From: Pseudomaricurvus sp050633365
GTDB taxonomy: Bacteria > Pseudomonadota > Gammaproteobacteria > Pseudomonadales > Cellvibrionaceae
Length of the DNA: 64,000 nt
Assembly: GCA_050633365.1 (NCBI GenBank)
Contig: JBOEGJ010000045.1
Location: 148,770-212,769 of the forward strand
Direction: 5' to 3'
The first letter of the stretch is position 1; each line of letters begins with the position of its first letter. Below, in pieces: positions 43,371 to 51,054 of this stretch. The translations under genes were made by a program, and so were the position numbers. The notes under the pieces were generated by a model. That model ran no database searches and had not been told where the DNA came from. It saw only the letters and a program-made list of their open reading frames with translations.

Positions 43371-44761
43371 AGCGAACTCCCGTATTGATGTGATCTTCTT
43401 GCGCTCCACTGATCGGACATATTTATCGAATCATCGTCAGAACCGCGGAATACTCGATTAATGTAGAGACTGAGTCGAGTCGTGGGGAACAACACTTCAA
43501 TGGGCAATCCAGAGCTCAGATTCATTAGCGTTTCGCTGGAGGAGGTTGGCAAGCTAATTTCGACCAGTACTGGGCGAGAGCTGTCGATGTGTTGATTGGC
43601 TCGGGACAGCTGACTGGTGCTGCCGTAAGGGGCGAGATGAATCTTTTCTACGCGTCCAAGCCATTCTTTATCGACGTTGAGAGGGCGAATGGTTGCGTTC
43701 AAGTTGAGCGAAATGGATCGAGCTTCAGCTTCGGTTAAATAGGCGTGAATTCTGGGTGGCTCATTGCGCTCAAAGATGGCTAGTGTTTCTCCGCGTTTTA
43801 TCAGTGCGCCTTGTTTTCTCAGCAGTTTGACGATTCGACCCTGGCTGGGTGATAGAATACTTAAATCATCGCGGTAGTCGTAGAGCGCCACCAGCTTTTG
43901 CATTGCCAAAGCCACTTCTTGCTGCACCAAATCTATTTCGATCTGATGAAGTTGTGCGTCTTCGCTCGCGGAGGAACCGGTAACCTCGATCGCTAGAATA
44001 TGACGCTTTCTGTGGGCTTCTAATTCGAGCTGCTTTTGCTCGATGAAAATCTTAGCTTCTTCGATGCGCTTGGCGATATCGGGTGATTCGATGGTCATCA
44101 ACGCATCGCCAGTTTGAGTGTTGGAGTACATTTTTGCGTCGACCCGATGCAGGCGACCGTCCACCAGTGACACCAGCGGTTCCGTCGCCGAGGTGGTAAA
44201 CGCGGATTTTACTTTCAGGTTGAAGAAGTTCTCGTAGACCGTAATAGCTACCAAAGAAAATAGGGTGACGCCGATAAGGCCGTAGAGAGAGCTCATGGCG
44301 ATCAACTTCAGTGGGAAGCGATGAACGGGTACTTCGTGTGCTGGGCTGGCATCGGGCTTGGTGGACACTGGAGTAACGGGCGAATCAATGCGTAAGATCG
44401 TATCTTCCACAGACATCATCGAACCACGCACCAGCTGTTCAACAAAATGATTGAGCAACTCTATTTGGCGCTCATCTAGATCGACGAACTTAAGTCCCAG
44501 CTCTTGGCTATCCGGCAGGTATCTGACAACTTCGGTGGTCACTTCAAAGGCGATGTTAAACCCCTGAAAAGGCAGCTCGAACTTACATTCGAGCTGTTTG
44601 CCGTGAAGGCTTTCATCGTCCCATTGGTCCCAATTCACGATTCGTAGGCCACCTAAACTCCAATCGGATGCAGAGTATTCAGCGCCTTCAATCAGCACAT
44701 GCAACGGAGTACTAATCCGGTGATGCAAGCGCTGACAAGCTTTTTCTCTGGTGATCTTCAT
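43367..44761 (-). CDS. alg44: Alg44-like PilZ-HlyD cyclic di-GMP receptor
   Basis: This 464-residue protein has an N-terminal PilZ domain with the R-x3-R motif at Arg11-Arg15 (RLHHR) and D-x-S-x2-G at Asp33-Gly38 (DWSLGG), both intact for cyclic di-GMP binding. One transmembrane helix follows at about 175-200, then a periplasmic HlyD-like barrel/hairpin region (DDLSILSPSQGRIVKLLRKQG). This is the Alg44 layout. I choose ATG 44761 with GGAG 6 bp upstream; the longer frame from 44818 would run through the sigma-54 promoter at 44814-44829. It would turn cyclic di-GMP levels into synthase activity. Confidence 0.9.
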   Translation of the reverse strand: MKITREKACQRLHHRISTPLHVLIEGAEYSASDWSLGGLRIVNWDQWDDESLHGKQLECKFELPFQGFNIAFEVTTEVVRYLPDSQELGLKFVDLDERQIELLNHFVEQLVRGSMMSVEDTILRIDSPVTPVSTKPDASPAHEVPVHRFPLKLIAMSSLYGLIGVTLFSLVAITVYENFFNLKVKSAFTTSATEPLVSLVDGRLHRVDAKMYSNTQTGDALMTIESPDIAKRIEEAKIFIEQKQLELEAHRKRHILAIEVTGSSASEDAQLHQIEIDLVQQEVALAMQKLVALYDYRDDLSILSPSQGRIVKLLRKQGALIKRGETLAIFERNEPPRIHAYLTEAEARSISLNLNATIRPLNVDKEWLGRVEKIHLAPYGSTSQLSRANQHIDSSRPVLVEISLPTSSSETLMNLSSGLPIEVLFPTTRLSLYINRVFRGSDDDSINMSDQWSARRSHQYGSSL

Positions 44762-44813
44762 AGTGGACTCCGCTCCAAGAAACAGGAATTGATTCAAGGT
44801 TCTCCAGAGGTGT

Positions 44814-44829
44814 CGCAAGAATAGCGCCA
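44814..44829 (-). promoter_or_regulatory. Sigma-54 promoter for alg44-alg8-RTX run
   Basis: On the - strand this reads TGGCGCTATTCTTGCG: the -24 GG (44828-44827) and -12 GC (44816-44815) are exactly 10 bases apart, fitting TGGC-N7-TTGC. Transcription would start near 44803, about 40 bp before the alg44 ATG at 44761. This also argues against the upstream start at 44818. Confidence 0.72.
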
Positions 44830-44924
44830 GCTGTTATTTTTTATATTAAAAACATAGGGTTAGGATATTTCTTGTGGCTCAAGAAAGCATCCGATGGGTA
44901 TAAATCATTGAGTTTTCAGTATTT

Positions 44925-44942
44925 TTCGCATATTGCAAAGCA
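44925..44942 (+). promoter_or_regulatory. Putative enhancer motif, copy 1
   Basis: The sequence TTCGCATATTGCAAAGCA lies midway between the divergent sigma-54 promoters of alg44 and algI. A near-identical copy in inverse orientation precedes the algD promoter at 50892-50909 (16 of 18 positions match), and a third copy lies at 44957-44973. The position, about 95-120 bp from each -24 element, is typical of enhancer-binding protein sites. Which protein binds is inference. Confidence 0.6.
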
Positions 44943-44956
44943 GTTCGAAAATGCAA

Positions 44957-44973
44957 TCGCATATTGCAACGCA
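44957..44973 (+). promoter_or_regulatory. Putative enhancer motif, copy 2
   Basis: TCGCATATTGCAACGCA repeats the core of copy 1, with its core offset by 31 bp, close to three helical turns, so two dimers could bind on the same DNA face. It lies about 86 bp before the algI -24 element. Confidence 0.55.
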
Positions 44974-45058
44974 AATAGCTGTTATGAAGGTTGGCGGGTT
45001 TTATCTGGCTGTCACTAACATGCTGATTTTAAAAGGATAATTGTCACCTTCAGGAGGC

Positions 45059-45074
45059 TGGCTTAGGGGTTGCA
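45059..45074 (+). promoter_or_regulatory. Sigma-54 promoter for the algI run
   Basis: TGGCTTAGGGGTTGCA fits the TGGC-N7-TTGC sigma-54 consensus, with GG (45060-45061) and GC (45072-45073) separated by exactly 10 bases. Transcription would start near 45085, about 43 bp before the algI ATG at 45128. Confidence 0.75.
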
Positions 45075-45127
45075 AGATGATACTCAGGTTTTGAAATGTC
45101 ATCAACGCAAAGGAAGGGGAGCCACCC

Positions 45128-46561
45128 ATGATATTTTCCAGCAACGTATTCTTGTTTCTCTTCTTGCCGACCTTCTTAGCGATTTACTATTGCGTTGCCG
45201 TCCGTCATCGCTCCTTGGTTATCTTGCTCGGTAGTTATGCCTTTTACGCTTGGTGGCGATTAGACTTTTTGTTGCTCTTCATTGCCGTCACCTTGTGGAA
45301 CTACGTCATTGGCTTACGCATTGCGGACTCGCTTAATCAAACAGCGATAGCCAAGCGTTGGTGTACGCTTGGTGTGGTGGTCAACTTGAGTGTTCTCGGC
45401 TACTTCAAGTACGCCAACTTTGGCGCTGAAGCTGTTAGTCTCTTTATGACTGAGATGGGGATGGATCCCTGGTTAATGACCCATGTAATCTTGCCAATCG
45501 GGATTTCTTTTTACATCTTCCAAGCAATAAGTTACCTGATTGATGTTTTGAGAAAAGACACACCAGCCAATCGCAACCTGGTCGATTTCTCTGCCTTTAT
45601 TGCATTATTTCCTCAGCTGATTGCCGGACCAGTGTTGCGCTACAAAGATGTCGCTGGGCAGTTCATCGAGCGTGAGCACAGCCTTGATAAATTTTCCCAG
45701 GGCGTGCAGCGCTTCATGATTGGCTTCATCAAGAAGATTGTAATCGCCGATACCCTTGCGCCGATGGTCGATGCGGGATTTGCTATTGAAGATCCTTCAA
45801 CGGCAGACGCGGCGTTAGCCATTCTAGCGTATAGCGCACAACTCTATTTCGATTTCTCAGGTTATGCCGATATGGCCATTGGTTTGGGATTGATGATCGG
45901 TTTTCGTTTCGTGGAGAACTTCAATCACCCTTATGCCAGTCAATCTATCACCGAGTTCTGGCGTCGTTGGCACATCAGTTTGTCTAGCTGGTTACGTGAT
46001 TACCTTTATATCCCGTTGGGTGGTAATCGCAGTGGCCACAACTACAGGAATCTAATGTTGACCATGGTACTAGGGGGCTTTTGGCATGGCGCTAACTGGA
46101 CCTTCTTGATTTGGGGGCTATGGCATGGATTGATTCTGTCTGCAGAGAAGGCATTAGGTGTCGACACCAGCGGTAAAGGATTCTCTCTCTCCAAGTGGTT
46201 ACTGACTCTAATCCTGGTCATGTTGGGCTGGGTGGTCTTTCGCGCCGAGACCTTAGCGTCAGCCATTACCATCTATCAGGCCCTTGCCGGCATTTTTACA
46301 CCGTTGAACAGTTTTCAAGAAGGTCAGTTTTTTTTGAGTCAAGCCTACGCAATTCAAGTGCTGAACTCGCAAATCGCTTGTCTGACCCTCGCCTGGATAA
46401 TTATTGTCTTTCGCGCGTTTTTACCGCGTATTAACGCTTCTATCTTTCAGTCTAGTTGGACTAAGCCAATGGTCCTGTGTGGTGTACTACCGCTATTTGC
46501 TTTCGCGGTGATGAAATTATCGGCTCAAAGTTATACCGCGTTTCTCTACTTTCAGTTTTAG
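45128..46561 (+). CDS. algI: AlgI-like MBOAT O-acyltransferase
   Basis: This 477-residue protein is a membrane-bound O-acyltransferase with about ten hydrophobic segments. The family motif FWRRWHISLSSWLRDYLYIPLGG lies around residues 277-299 and the probable catalytic histidine is His320 in GGFWHGANWT, with a second conserved His at 333. AlgI moves acetyl groups across the inner membrane for periplasmic acetylation of alginate by AlgJ/AlgX. GGGGAG lies 6 bp before the ATG. It leads a five-gene + strand run (algI, algJ-like, algF, algX-like, barrel) under the sigma-54 promoter at 45059. Confidence 0.92.
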   Translation: MIFSSNVFLFLFLPTFLAIYYCVAVRHRSLVILLGSYAFYAWWRLDFLLLFIAVTLWNYVIGLRIADSLNQTAIAKRWCTLGVVVNLSVLGYFKYANFGAEAVSLFMTEMGMDPWLMTHVILPIGISFYIFQAISYLIDVLRKDTPANRNLVDFSAFIALFPQLIAGPVLRYKDVAGQFIEREHSLDKFSQGVQRFMIGFIKKIVIADTLAPMVDAGFAIEDPSTADAALAILAYSAQLYFDFSGYADMAIGLGLMIGFRFVENFNHPYASQSITEFWRRWHISLSSWLRDYLYIPLGGNRSGHNYRNLMLTMVLGGFWHGANWTFLIWGLWHGLILSAEKALGVDTSGKGFSLSKWLLTLILVMLGWVVFRAETLASAITIYQALAGIFTPLNSFQEGQFFLSQAYAIQVLNSQIACLTLAWIIIVFRAFLPRINASIFQSSWTKPMVLCGVLPLFAFAVMKLSAQSYTAFLYFQF

Positions 46562-46618
46562 AGAAAAATAGCCCAGCTAGCCCATTTTTTGATACACCGT
46601 TTGAGTAAGGGGAAGGTT

Positions 46619-47764
46619 ATGAATACATTGAATCATCTAATTTGTCTTGCGAGCTTTTCGGGCGCTCTGACGCTGATACCGGCATTTACGGTTATGTCAG
46701 AGTTGAAGCCAAACGATAGTGAATTATCTAGAGTCCTTGCGTCTGTTGGTGATTCCTCTCTCTTTAATGGCAGTTACACCAAACGTGTTGAGCAGGCATT
46801 TGATAAGAGCCTCAGTATTCGTGACTTTTCCGTAAGCGCGATGGCTGCCGTTCAGTACCTTATTTTCTCCGAAGGTGGGGATGGGGTGGTGGTGGGTAAA
46901 GACGAGTGGCTTTTTTCGTCTGAAGAGTTTGACCAGCCTGCCAATGCGGACGCCAATATTGAAGCTAATCTCGCCACAGTGGTGGCCATCGACGAGTACT
47001 TCAAACGCAAGGGGATCACATTAGTGGTTGCGCCCATTCCTGCGAAAGCGCGTCTTCTACGTGGTCAACTCAATCACCGTTGGTCCGAAGCGAGGGGCGA
47101 TCTATACGCACGCATGATTAATCACCTTCATGAGGGTGATGTGCATGTGGTCGACTCCTATGCGGCTATGAAAACAGTTGCCAGTGATTCGTTGTACTTT
47201 CGGTTAGACACACACTGGACGCCGGTGGGATCGCACTTAGTTGCAGACGCTACCGCAACCTATTGCGATGAAAATACCGACGTCAACTTAGCTCAGCAGA
47301 GCTATCAAACTGAAGTTCAGAAAACTTCGTCTCTCGATGGCGACTTAATGAACTTTATTCCTCTCAGCCCCTGGTTTTCACGGTGGGGACCAGAGCCTGA
47401 GGTTTTTGAACAGTCGAGAACCTATGCACAATCGGATGATCTGTTTTCTGAAAATCCAATCAACACCATTTTGGTCGGCACCAGTTACAGCGCCGATAAA
47501 CGCTGGAATTTTTCGGGCTTTCTGAAACAGGCTTTAGGCAGAGAGGTTGCTAACTACTCGGCTGAAGGTCTAGGGCCTTATCGACCTATGTACAACCTGC
47601 TCAATCTTAGCGATGCATTGAACGATATCGATTTGGTGGTATGGGAAATCCCAGAACGCTATTTGGTTCAATCCTATTCTGAAGTGACGTTTACGCAGCT
47701 GTTAGAGAGAAATGAGTCAGTCGAAATCGCTGTAAACGATACGGTTAAGATTGAGAGATTTTGA
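46619..47764 (+). CDS. algJ: AlgJ-like SGNH O-acetyltransferase
   Basis: This 381-residue protein has an N-terminal hydrophobic signal or anchor and an AlgX/AlgJ-type SGNH fold: WLFSSEEF, VVAPIPAKARL, the Asp-His pair in DTHW (Asp197, His199) and the serine in LVGTSYS (Ser289). It would acetylate the polymer or relay acetyl groups from AlgI in the periplasm. I choose ATG 46619, which follows AAGGGGAAGG closely, over a TTG at 46589 without a matching site. At about the length of Pseudomonas AlgJ it lacks a C-terminal carbohydrate-binding module, so AlgJ is a better name than AlgX. Confidence 0.82.
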   Translation: MNTLNHLICLASFSGALTLIPAFTVMSELKPNDSELSRVLASVGDSSLFNGSYTKRVEQAFDKSLSIRDFSVSAMAAVQYLIFSEGGDGVVVGKDEWLFSSEEFDQPANADANIEANLATVVAIDEYFKRKGITLVVAPIPAKARLLRGQLNHRWSEARGDLYARMINHLHEGDVHVVDSYAAMKTVASDSLYFRLDTHWTPVGSHLVADATATYCDENTDVNLAQQSYQTEVQKTSSLDGDLMNFIPLSPWFSRWGPEPEVFEQSRTYAQSDDLFSENPINTILVGTSYSADKRWNFSGFLKQALGREVANYSAEGLGPYRPMYNLLNLSDALNDIDLVVWEIPERYLVQSYSEVTFTQLLERNESVEIAVNDTVKIERF

Positions 47765-47818
47765 GTATTACACGCGGCTTTCGGTAGATCGAAATGAAGT
47801 CGTAATTGAAGGTTCTAA

Positions 47819-48511
47819 ATGAAGGTGAACACCATGAAAAGTAGAAAATGTAAATCAGTGAGTAATGCCAAGTGTGTTGCTGCAGTAAGAGCGTTAACGT
47901 GTGTGTTGGCCTCTGCGGTAAGCGGGCTGACAGTTTCTGCCATCGCAAGCGAAGTTGACGAGCGTGCGCTATACGAGCTTGCACCAGAGAATTCTGCGTT
48001 TGTGCGATTAATCAATCTTACCGATCAAAAGCAGTCTTTGCGCTTGAACGAGATCGAGCTATCGGTAGACGGCTATTGCTCGGCCAGTAGCTACAAACCG
48101 ATAGGTGCCGGCGCCTACCCAGCGAGTTTAGTGGGCGGTGGCCAGCAAACGGCATCGGTTGTCGCTGAAAACTTAGCCTATTCATTCGTTGTTGATCAGG
48201 CTGGTGTGACGGTGTTTGTCGACAAGGTGATAGAGAGCCCGCGAAAGAGTTTATTGTCGATCTACAATTTTACCTCTAGCGACGATCTCTCTTTGAAAAC
48301 CTCCGACGGTAAGTTCTCGGTGTTTTCTGCTCTAAATCGTGGCGACTATGCCTACCGCGAAATCAATCCGATTAAGGTGAGCTTTTCAGTCTTCTCACTA
48401 GAAGAAAAGCTTATGGATGTGGAAACAACCATCTTTGAGCGTGGTGTTGTGTCAAGCCTGTTGCTTTGCGATGACAGCGATTCACTGGCGTCTACTTGGG
48501 CTAGGCAGTAG
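47819..48511 (+). CDS. algF: AlgF-like periplasmic acetylation protein
   Basis: This 230-residue protein has a signal peptide (LTCVLASAVSGLTVSAIAS) and then the AlgF-type start ALYELAPENSAFVRLIN, a beta-rich body (GAGAYPASLVGGGQQTASVV) and a short C-terminal tail. AlgF is needed for alginate acetylation with AlgI and AlgJ and probably acts as a periplasmic adaptor. Two starts each have a GAAGG site: ATG 47819 (spacing 6) and ATG 47834 (spacing 8). I keep 47819, but the signal peptide would work from either. Confidence 0.82.
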   Translation: MKVNTMKSRKCKSVSNAKCVAAVRALTCVLASAVSGLTVSAIASEVDERALYELAPENSAFVRLINLTDQKQSLRLNEIELSVDGYCSASSYKPIGAGAYPASLVGGGQQTASVVAENLAYSFVVDQAGVTVFVDKVIESPRKSLLSIYNFTSSDDLSLKTSDGKFSVFSALNRGDYAYREINPIKVSFSVFSLEEKLMDVETTIFERGVVSSLLLCDDSDSLASTWARQ

Positions 48512-48541
48512 TTCTTTGACGGATTCTTGGGAGTGATGATC

Positions 48542-49564
48542 ATGAAAATACTAGACGAATCAAATTTGTTCAAAGCAACAGTCATGTCGATATCTCTAAC
48601 CCTGATCTTCCCGGTTGTGGCGACAGATGCACTCGCTAGTATAACGCCAGCGCCTAGCTTGTGTGAAAAGTCGAAAGATCCTAATAGTTACCGCGGTGAT
48701 TTTCTGCGCAGCTTTACGGGGCTTCAAAGCGGCAGCGATGGGTGGTTGTTTCGCGAACAAGATCTACGAACGTCATTCGGACCGGAAAAAGATAACTATA
48801 AGCATTTACGTCAGTTGCGCTCGAAACTCGCCGAGCGTGGTGTGACTTTGGTGATGGTGCCGATTCCTAGTCGAAGCCTGGTGCATCCCGAATATCTTGG
48901 CGGGGTGAGCTTCGACCGGACAGCGGCAGCGGCGTCTTACAAACAGTTTTTGCAGCGTTTGAGACGCTCAGATATTGTCGTGCCTGAGTTAGAACGTCTG
49001 ATTGATCAACCGGCGGATAAGCCCATGTTTTTCGCTCGTGATCATCATTGGAATCATCACGGAGCGAGAACCATTGCCCGTTTAACCGCGGCGTCGATTC
49101 GCCAGCAAGAAAACTATTCCAGTATTGAGCGTACTCTGCACGAGACGACCTTGGTCAGCAAAGCTCATAACGATGGCAGTTACTCTCGTGCGGCGAATAA
49201 ATTATGTGATTCAGGCTTTAAGAGCGAGCCCTACAAAATCTATCAAACCGCCGCGATGAGTGATGATTTATTTGGCGATGTATCGGTCGCTTCGATTTCA
49301 ATTAGTTTGGTGGGCACCAGCAATAGCAGCGGTAAGTTGCGTTTAAATTTCGACGGTTTCTTGAGTCAGTACGCGAAGACTGGCGTACTCAATATGGCCG
49401 AAAGCGGCGGTGGCTACGCCAAAGCCATTGAGAGCTATTTGGCGAGTCGCGATTTTCAGAACAGCCCTCCACGGTTTTTGGTATGGGAGTTTCCTGCCTA
49501 TTACCGCTTAAACGATGAATCGTTCTTTTCTGGTCTATTTCAGACAATGAGAGGTGAGTCATGA
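48542..49564 (+). CDS. AlgX-like SGNH acetyltransferase domain protein without carbohydrate-binding module
   Basis: This 340-residue protein starts with a signal peptide (MSISLTLIFPVVATDALA) and has the AlgX-type SGNH core: SGSDGWLFREQDLRTSF, VPIPSRSLVHP, the Asp/His pair in RDHHW (Asp167, His169) and the serine in LVGTSNS (Ser260). Pseudomonas AlgX is about 470 residues and ends in a carbohydrate-binding module; here the protein stops after the SGNH domain. It may share acetylation with the AlgJ-like protein and leave polymer binding to another protein. I choose ATG 48542 (GGGAG 8 bp upstream) over earlier in-frame starts. Its stop overlaps the barrel gene by 4 bp. Confidence 0.8.
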   Translation: MKILDESNLFKATVMSISLTLIFPVVATDALASITPAPSLCEKSKDPNSYRGDFLRSFTGLQSGSDGWLFREQDLRTSFGPEKDNYKHLRQLRSKLAERGVTLVMVPIPSRSLVHPEYLGGVSFDRTAAAASYKQFLQRLRRSDIVVPELERLIDQPADKPMFFARDHHWNHHGARTIARLTAASIRQQENYSSIERTLHETTLVSKAHNDGSYSRAANKLCDSGFKSEPYKIYQTAAMSDDLFGDVSVASISISLVGTSNSSGKLRLNFDGFLSQYAKTGVLNMAESGGGYAKAIESYLASRDFQNSPPRFLVWEFPAYYRLNDESFFSGLFQTMRGES

Positions 49565-50700
49565 AACGCAGAACTAAGTTAGCCGTGAGTCTTACCACCT
49601 TTCTGTCGGTTACGGGTGCAAGTTTTTGTGGCCATGCGCTGCAGCTCAAGGGCGAGGTGGGTTACGACAGCAATCCATTTGAACAAGCCAGCCCCATCGA
49701 TGGTGATAGCTACAGTGCGTGGCAATTATGCCATCGGGGCGAACATTACTTCAGCAAAAGCCAGCGGCTGCAATATTCGGCGTCACTTGAAGGGCGAGAG
49801 TATGATTCGCTCGAAGATGCAGACCAATACCGTATGGATGCACGGGTGCGCTGGGTTAATCGGTTTCGCATCGGTGACAAGAGCGCAAACTTAATGGTCA
49901 CTGGTGACTTGCGCAGTGAACGTCAAACCTACTTCAGCGTTTCTCAGAACCAAGTAGCTGAAACGTCAAACGGTGACTCTCTGGCAGAGCGATTCGATTA
50001 CGATTCGGCCAAGCTATCAATGGAGATGGTGTATCGATTTACCCGTCGGGCTTCTGTGTCATTGTATTCTTATGCGGCTCACCGCAATTACCTAGAAGAT
50101 TACCAAAGCCTGGGGCTCGAGAGCTTGGACTACAACGAATACAATCTACAGCCGACATTTCGTTACAAGAGTGAACGGGGTGTTTACGTAAGACTGTTCG
50201 TGTATCACAAGCAGCGCCACTACGATGAGCTGATGAATGATGCCATGAATGGGCGAAATATGGATTCAGTGCTGCAATATAACTTTAACGGTGTGGGCGC
50301 CTTGTTGAACTACCCGATTGATCGACGCTGGAATCTTAATATTTATCTGCACGGTTACAACGCGCGCGATAACGGTGAGGGATATCGCGATTTGGACTAC
50401 CGCAAAGGCCAAGTCAAACTCAGTTATACGACGGCGCAGTCTAGTCATTGGGCACTAGAGTCCGAGTGCTATAGCCGTGATTACCTCGAAGAATCCTATC
50501 GGCCACCGGAGTCGCAGACTGGAGATACCGGTAGGCTGCGTCAGGGGTGTGCCTACAGCATCGAGTTCGAGCAACCGCTGTGGTTATTCGACGGCACGAC
50601 CTGGAGCGCCAAAGCGACACATCACCGCGAGCGCAATTCGGATGATGCTTTCGATTTTGAACGCGAGACCATATCGCTCGGCGCTACCTACGTGTTCTAG
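49561..50700 (+). CDS. Outer-membrane beta-barrel protein (candidate polymer export pore)
   Basis: This 379-residue protein has a signal peptide ending near GHALQ and an even run of short amphipathic strands rich in Tyr, Arg and Asp (SQRLQYSASLEGREYDS, KLSYTTAQSSHWALESECY) up to a C-terminal Phe, the signature of outer-membrane barrels. It starts in a 4-bp ATGA overlap with the AlgX-like gene and is followed by a strong terminator, so it ends the algI run. Position and class suggest it replaces the AlgE porin, but I cannot recognise AlgE sequence and it is over 100 residues shorter. A non-transport surface role remains possible. Confidence 0.75.
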   Translation: MKRRTKLAVSLTTFLSVTGASFCGHALQLKGEVGYDSNPFEQASPIDGDSYSAWQLCHRGEHYFSKSQRLQYSASLEGREYDSLEDADQYRMDARVRWVNRFRIGDKSANLMVTGDLRSERQTYFSVSQNQVAETSNGDSLAERFDYDSAKLSMEMVYRFTRRASVSLYSYAAHRNYLEDYQSLGLESLDYNEYNLQPTFRYKSERGVYVRLFVYHKQRHYDELMNDAMNGRNMDSVLQYNFNGVGALLNYPIDRRWNLNIYLHGYNARDNGEGYRDLDYRKGQVKLSYTTAQSSHWALESECYSRDYLEESYRPPESQTGDTGRLRQGCAYSIEFEQPLWLFDGTTWSAKATHHRERNSDDAFDFERETISLGATYVF

Positions 50701-50746
50701 TCATTGCTATCGGGGTTGGCCCTTTTGGTTACGCGGGCTCTTTCTT

Positions 50747-50777
50747 AAGCCAGAACTCTTTGAGTTCTGGCTTTTTT
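50747..50777 (+). terminator. Rho-independent terminator after the algI run
   Basis: A perfect 12-bp stem (50747-50758 pairing with 50762-50773) with a 3-base loop is followed by a T run. It lies 46 bp after the barrel stop codon and separates the algI run from the algD promoter region. Confidence 0.9.
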
Positions 50778-50891
50778 GTGGAGTTTTTTAATATGCGGGG
50801 TGCCCTTGACGGGCACAAGTCTGAGATCGGCGATTCGATTGGGTGATGGGTTTAAAAAGGCGATTTCAGAATGCAAAGGGCGGGTGCAAGA

Positions 50892-50909
50892 TGCTTTGCA
50901 AATTGCGAA
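50892..50909 (-). promoter_or_regulatory. Putative enhancer motif upstream of algD, copy 3
   Basis: Read on the - strand this is TTCGCAATTTGCAAAGCA, differing from copy 1 (44925-44942) at only two central positions. It lies 86 bp before the algD -24 element, matching the 85-bp spacing of copy 2 to the algI promoter. A weaker half-like element (ATGCAAAG) lies about 20 bp further upstream. Confidence 0.6.
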
Positions 50910-50995
50910 TGGCATTTATGATATAAGTGGCTGATTTTTGATGGTCTGACTGTAACCTTATGAATAATAAAGGCTTTATTCTTTATTTGGAGCCT

Positions 50996-51011
50996 TGGCA
51001 CAAACCCTGCG
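50996..51011 (+). promoter_or_regulatory. Sigma-54 promoter for algD
   Basis: TGGCACAAACCCTGCG carries the full TGGCAC -24 block and GG-N10-GC spacing (GG 50997-50998, GC 51009-51010); the -12 block reads CTGC rather than TTGC. Transcription would start near 51022, about 33 bp before the algD ATG. Confidence 0.72.
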
Positions 51012-51054
51012 ATATCCCTTGTGAGTTTTCAAATACCACATCGAGGGTGAAGCC

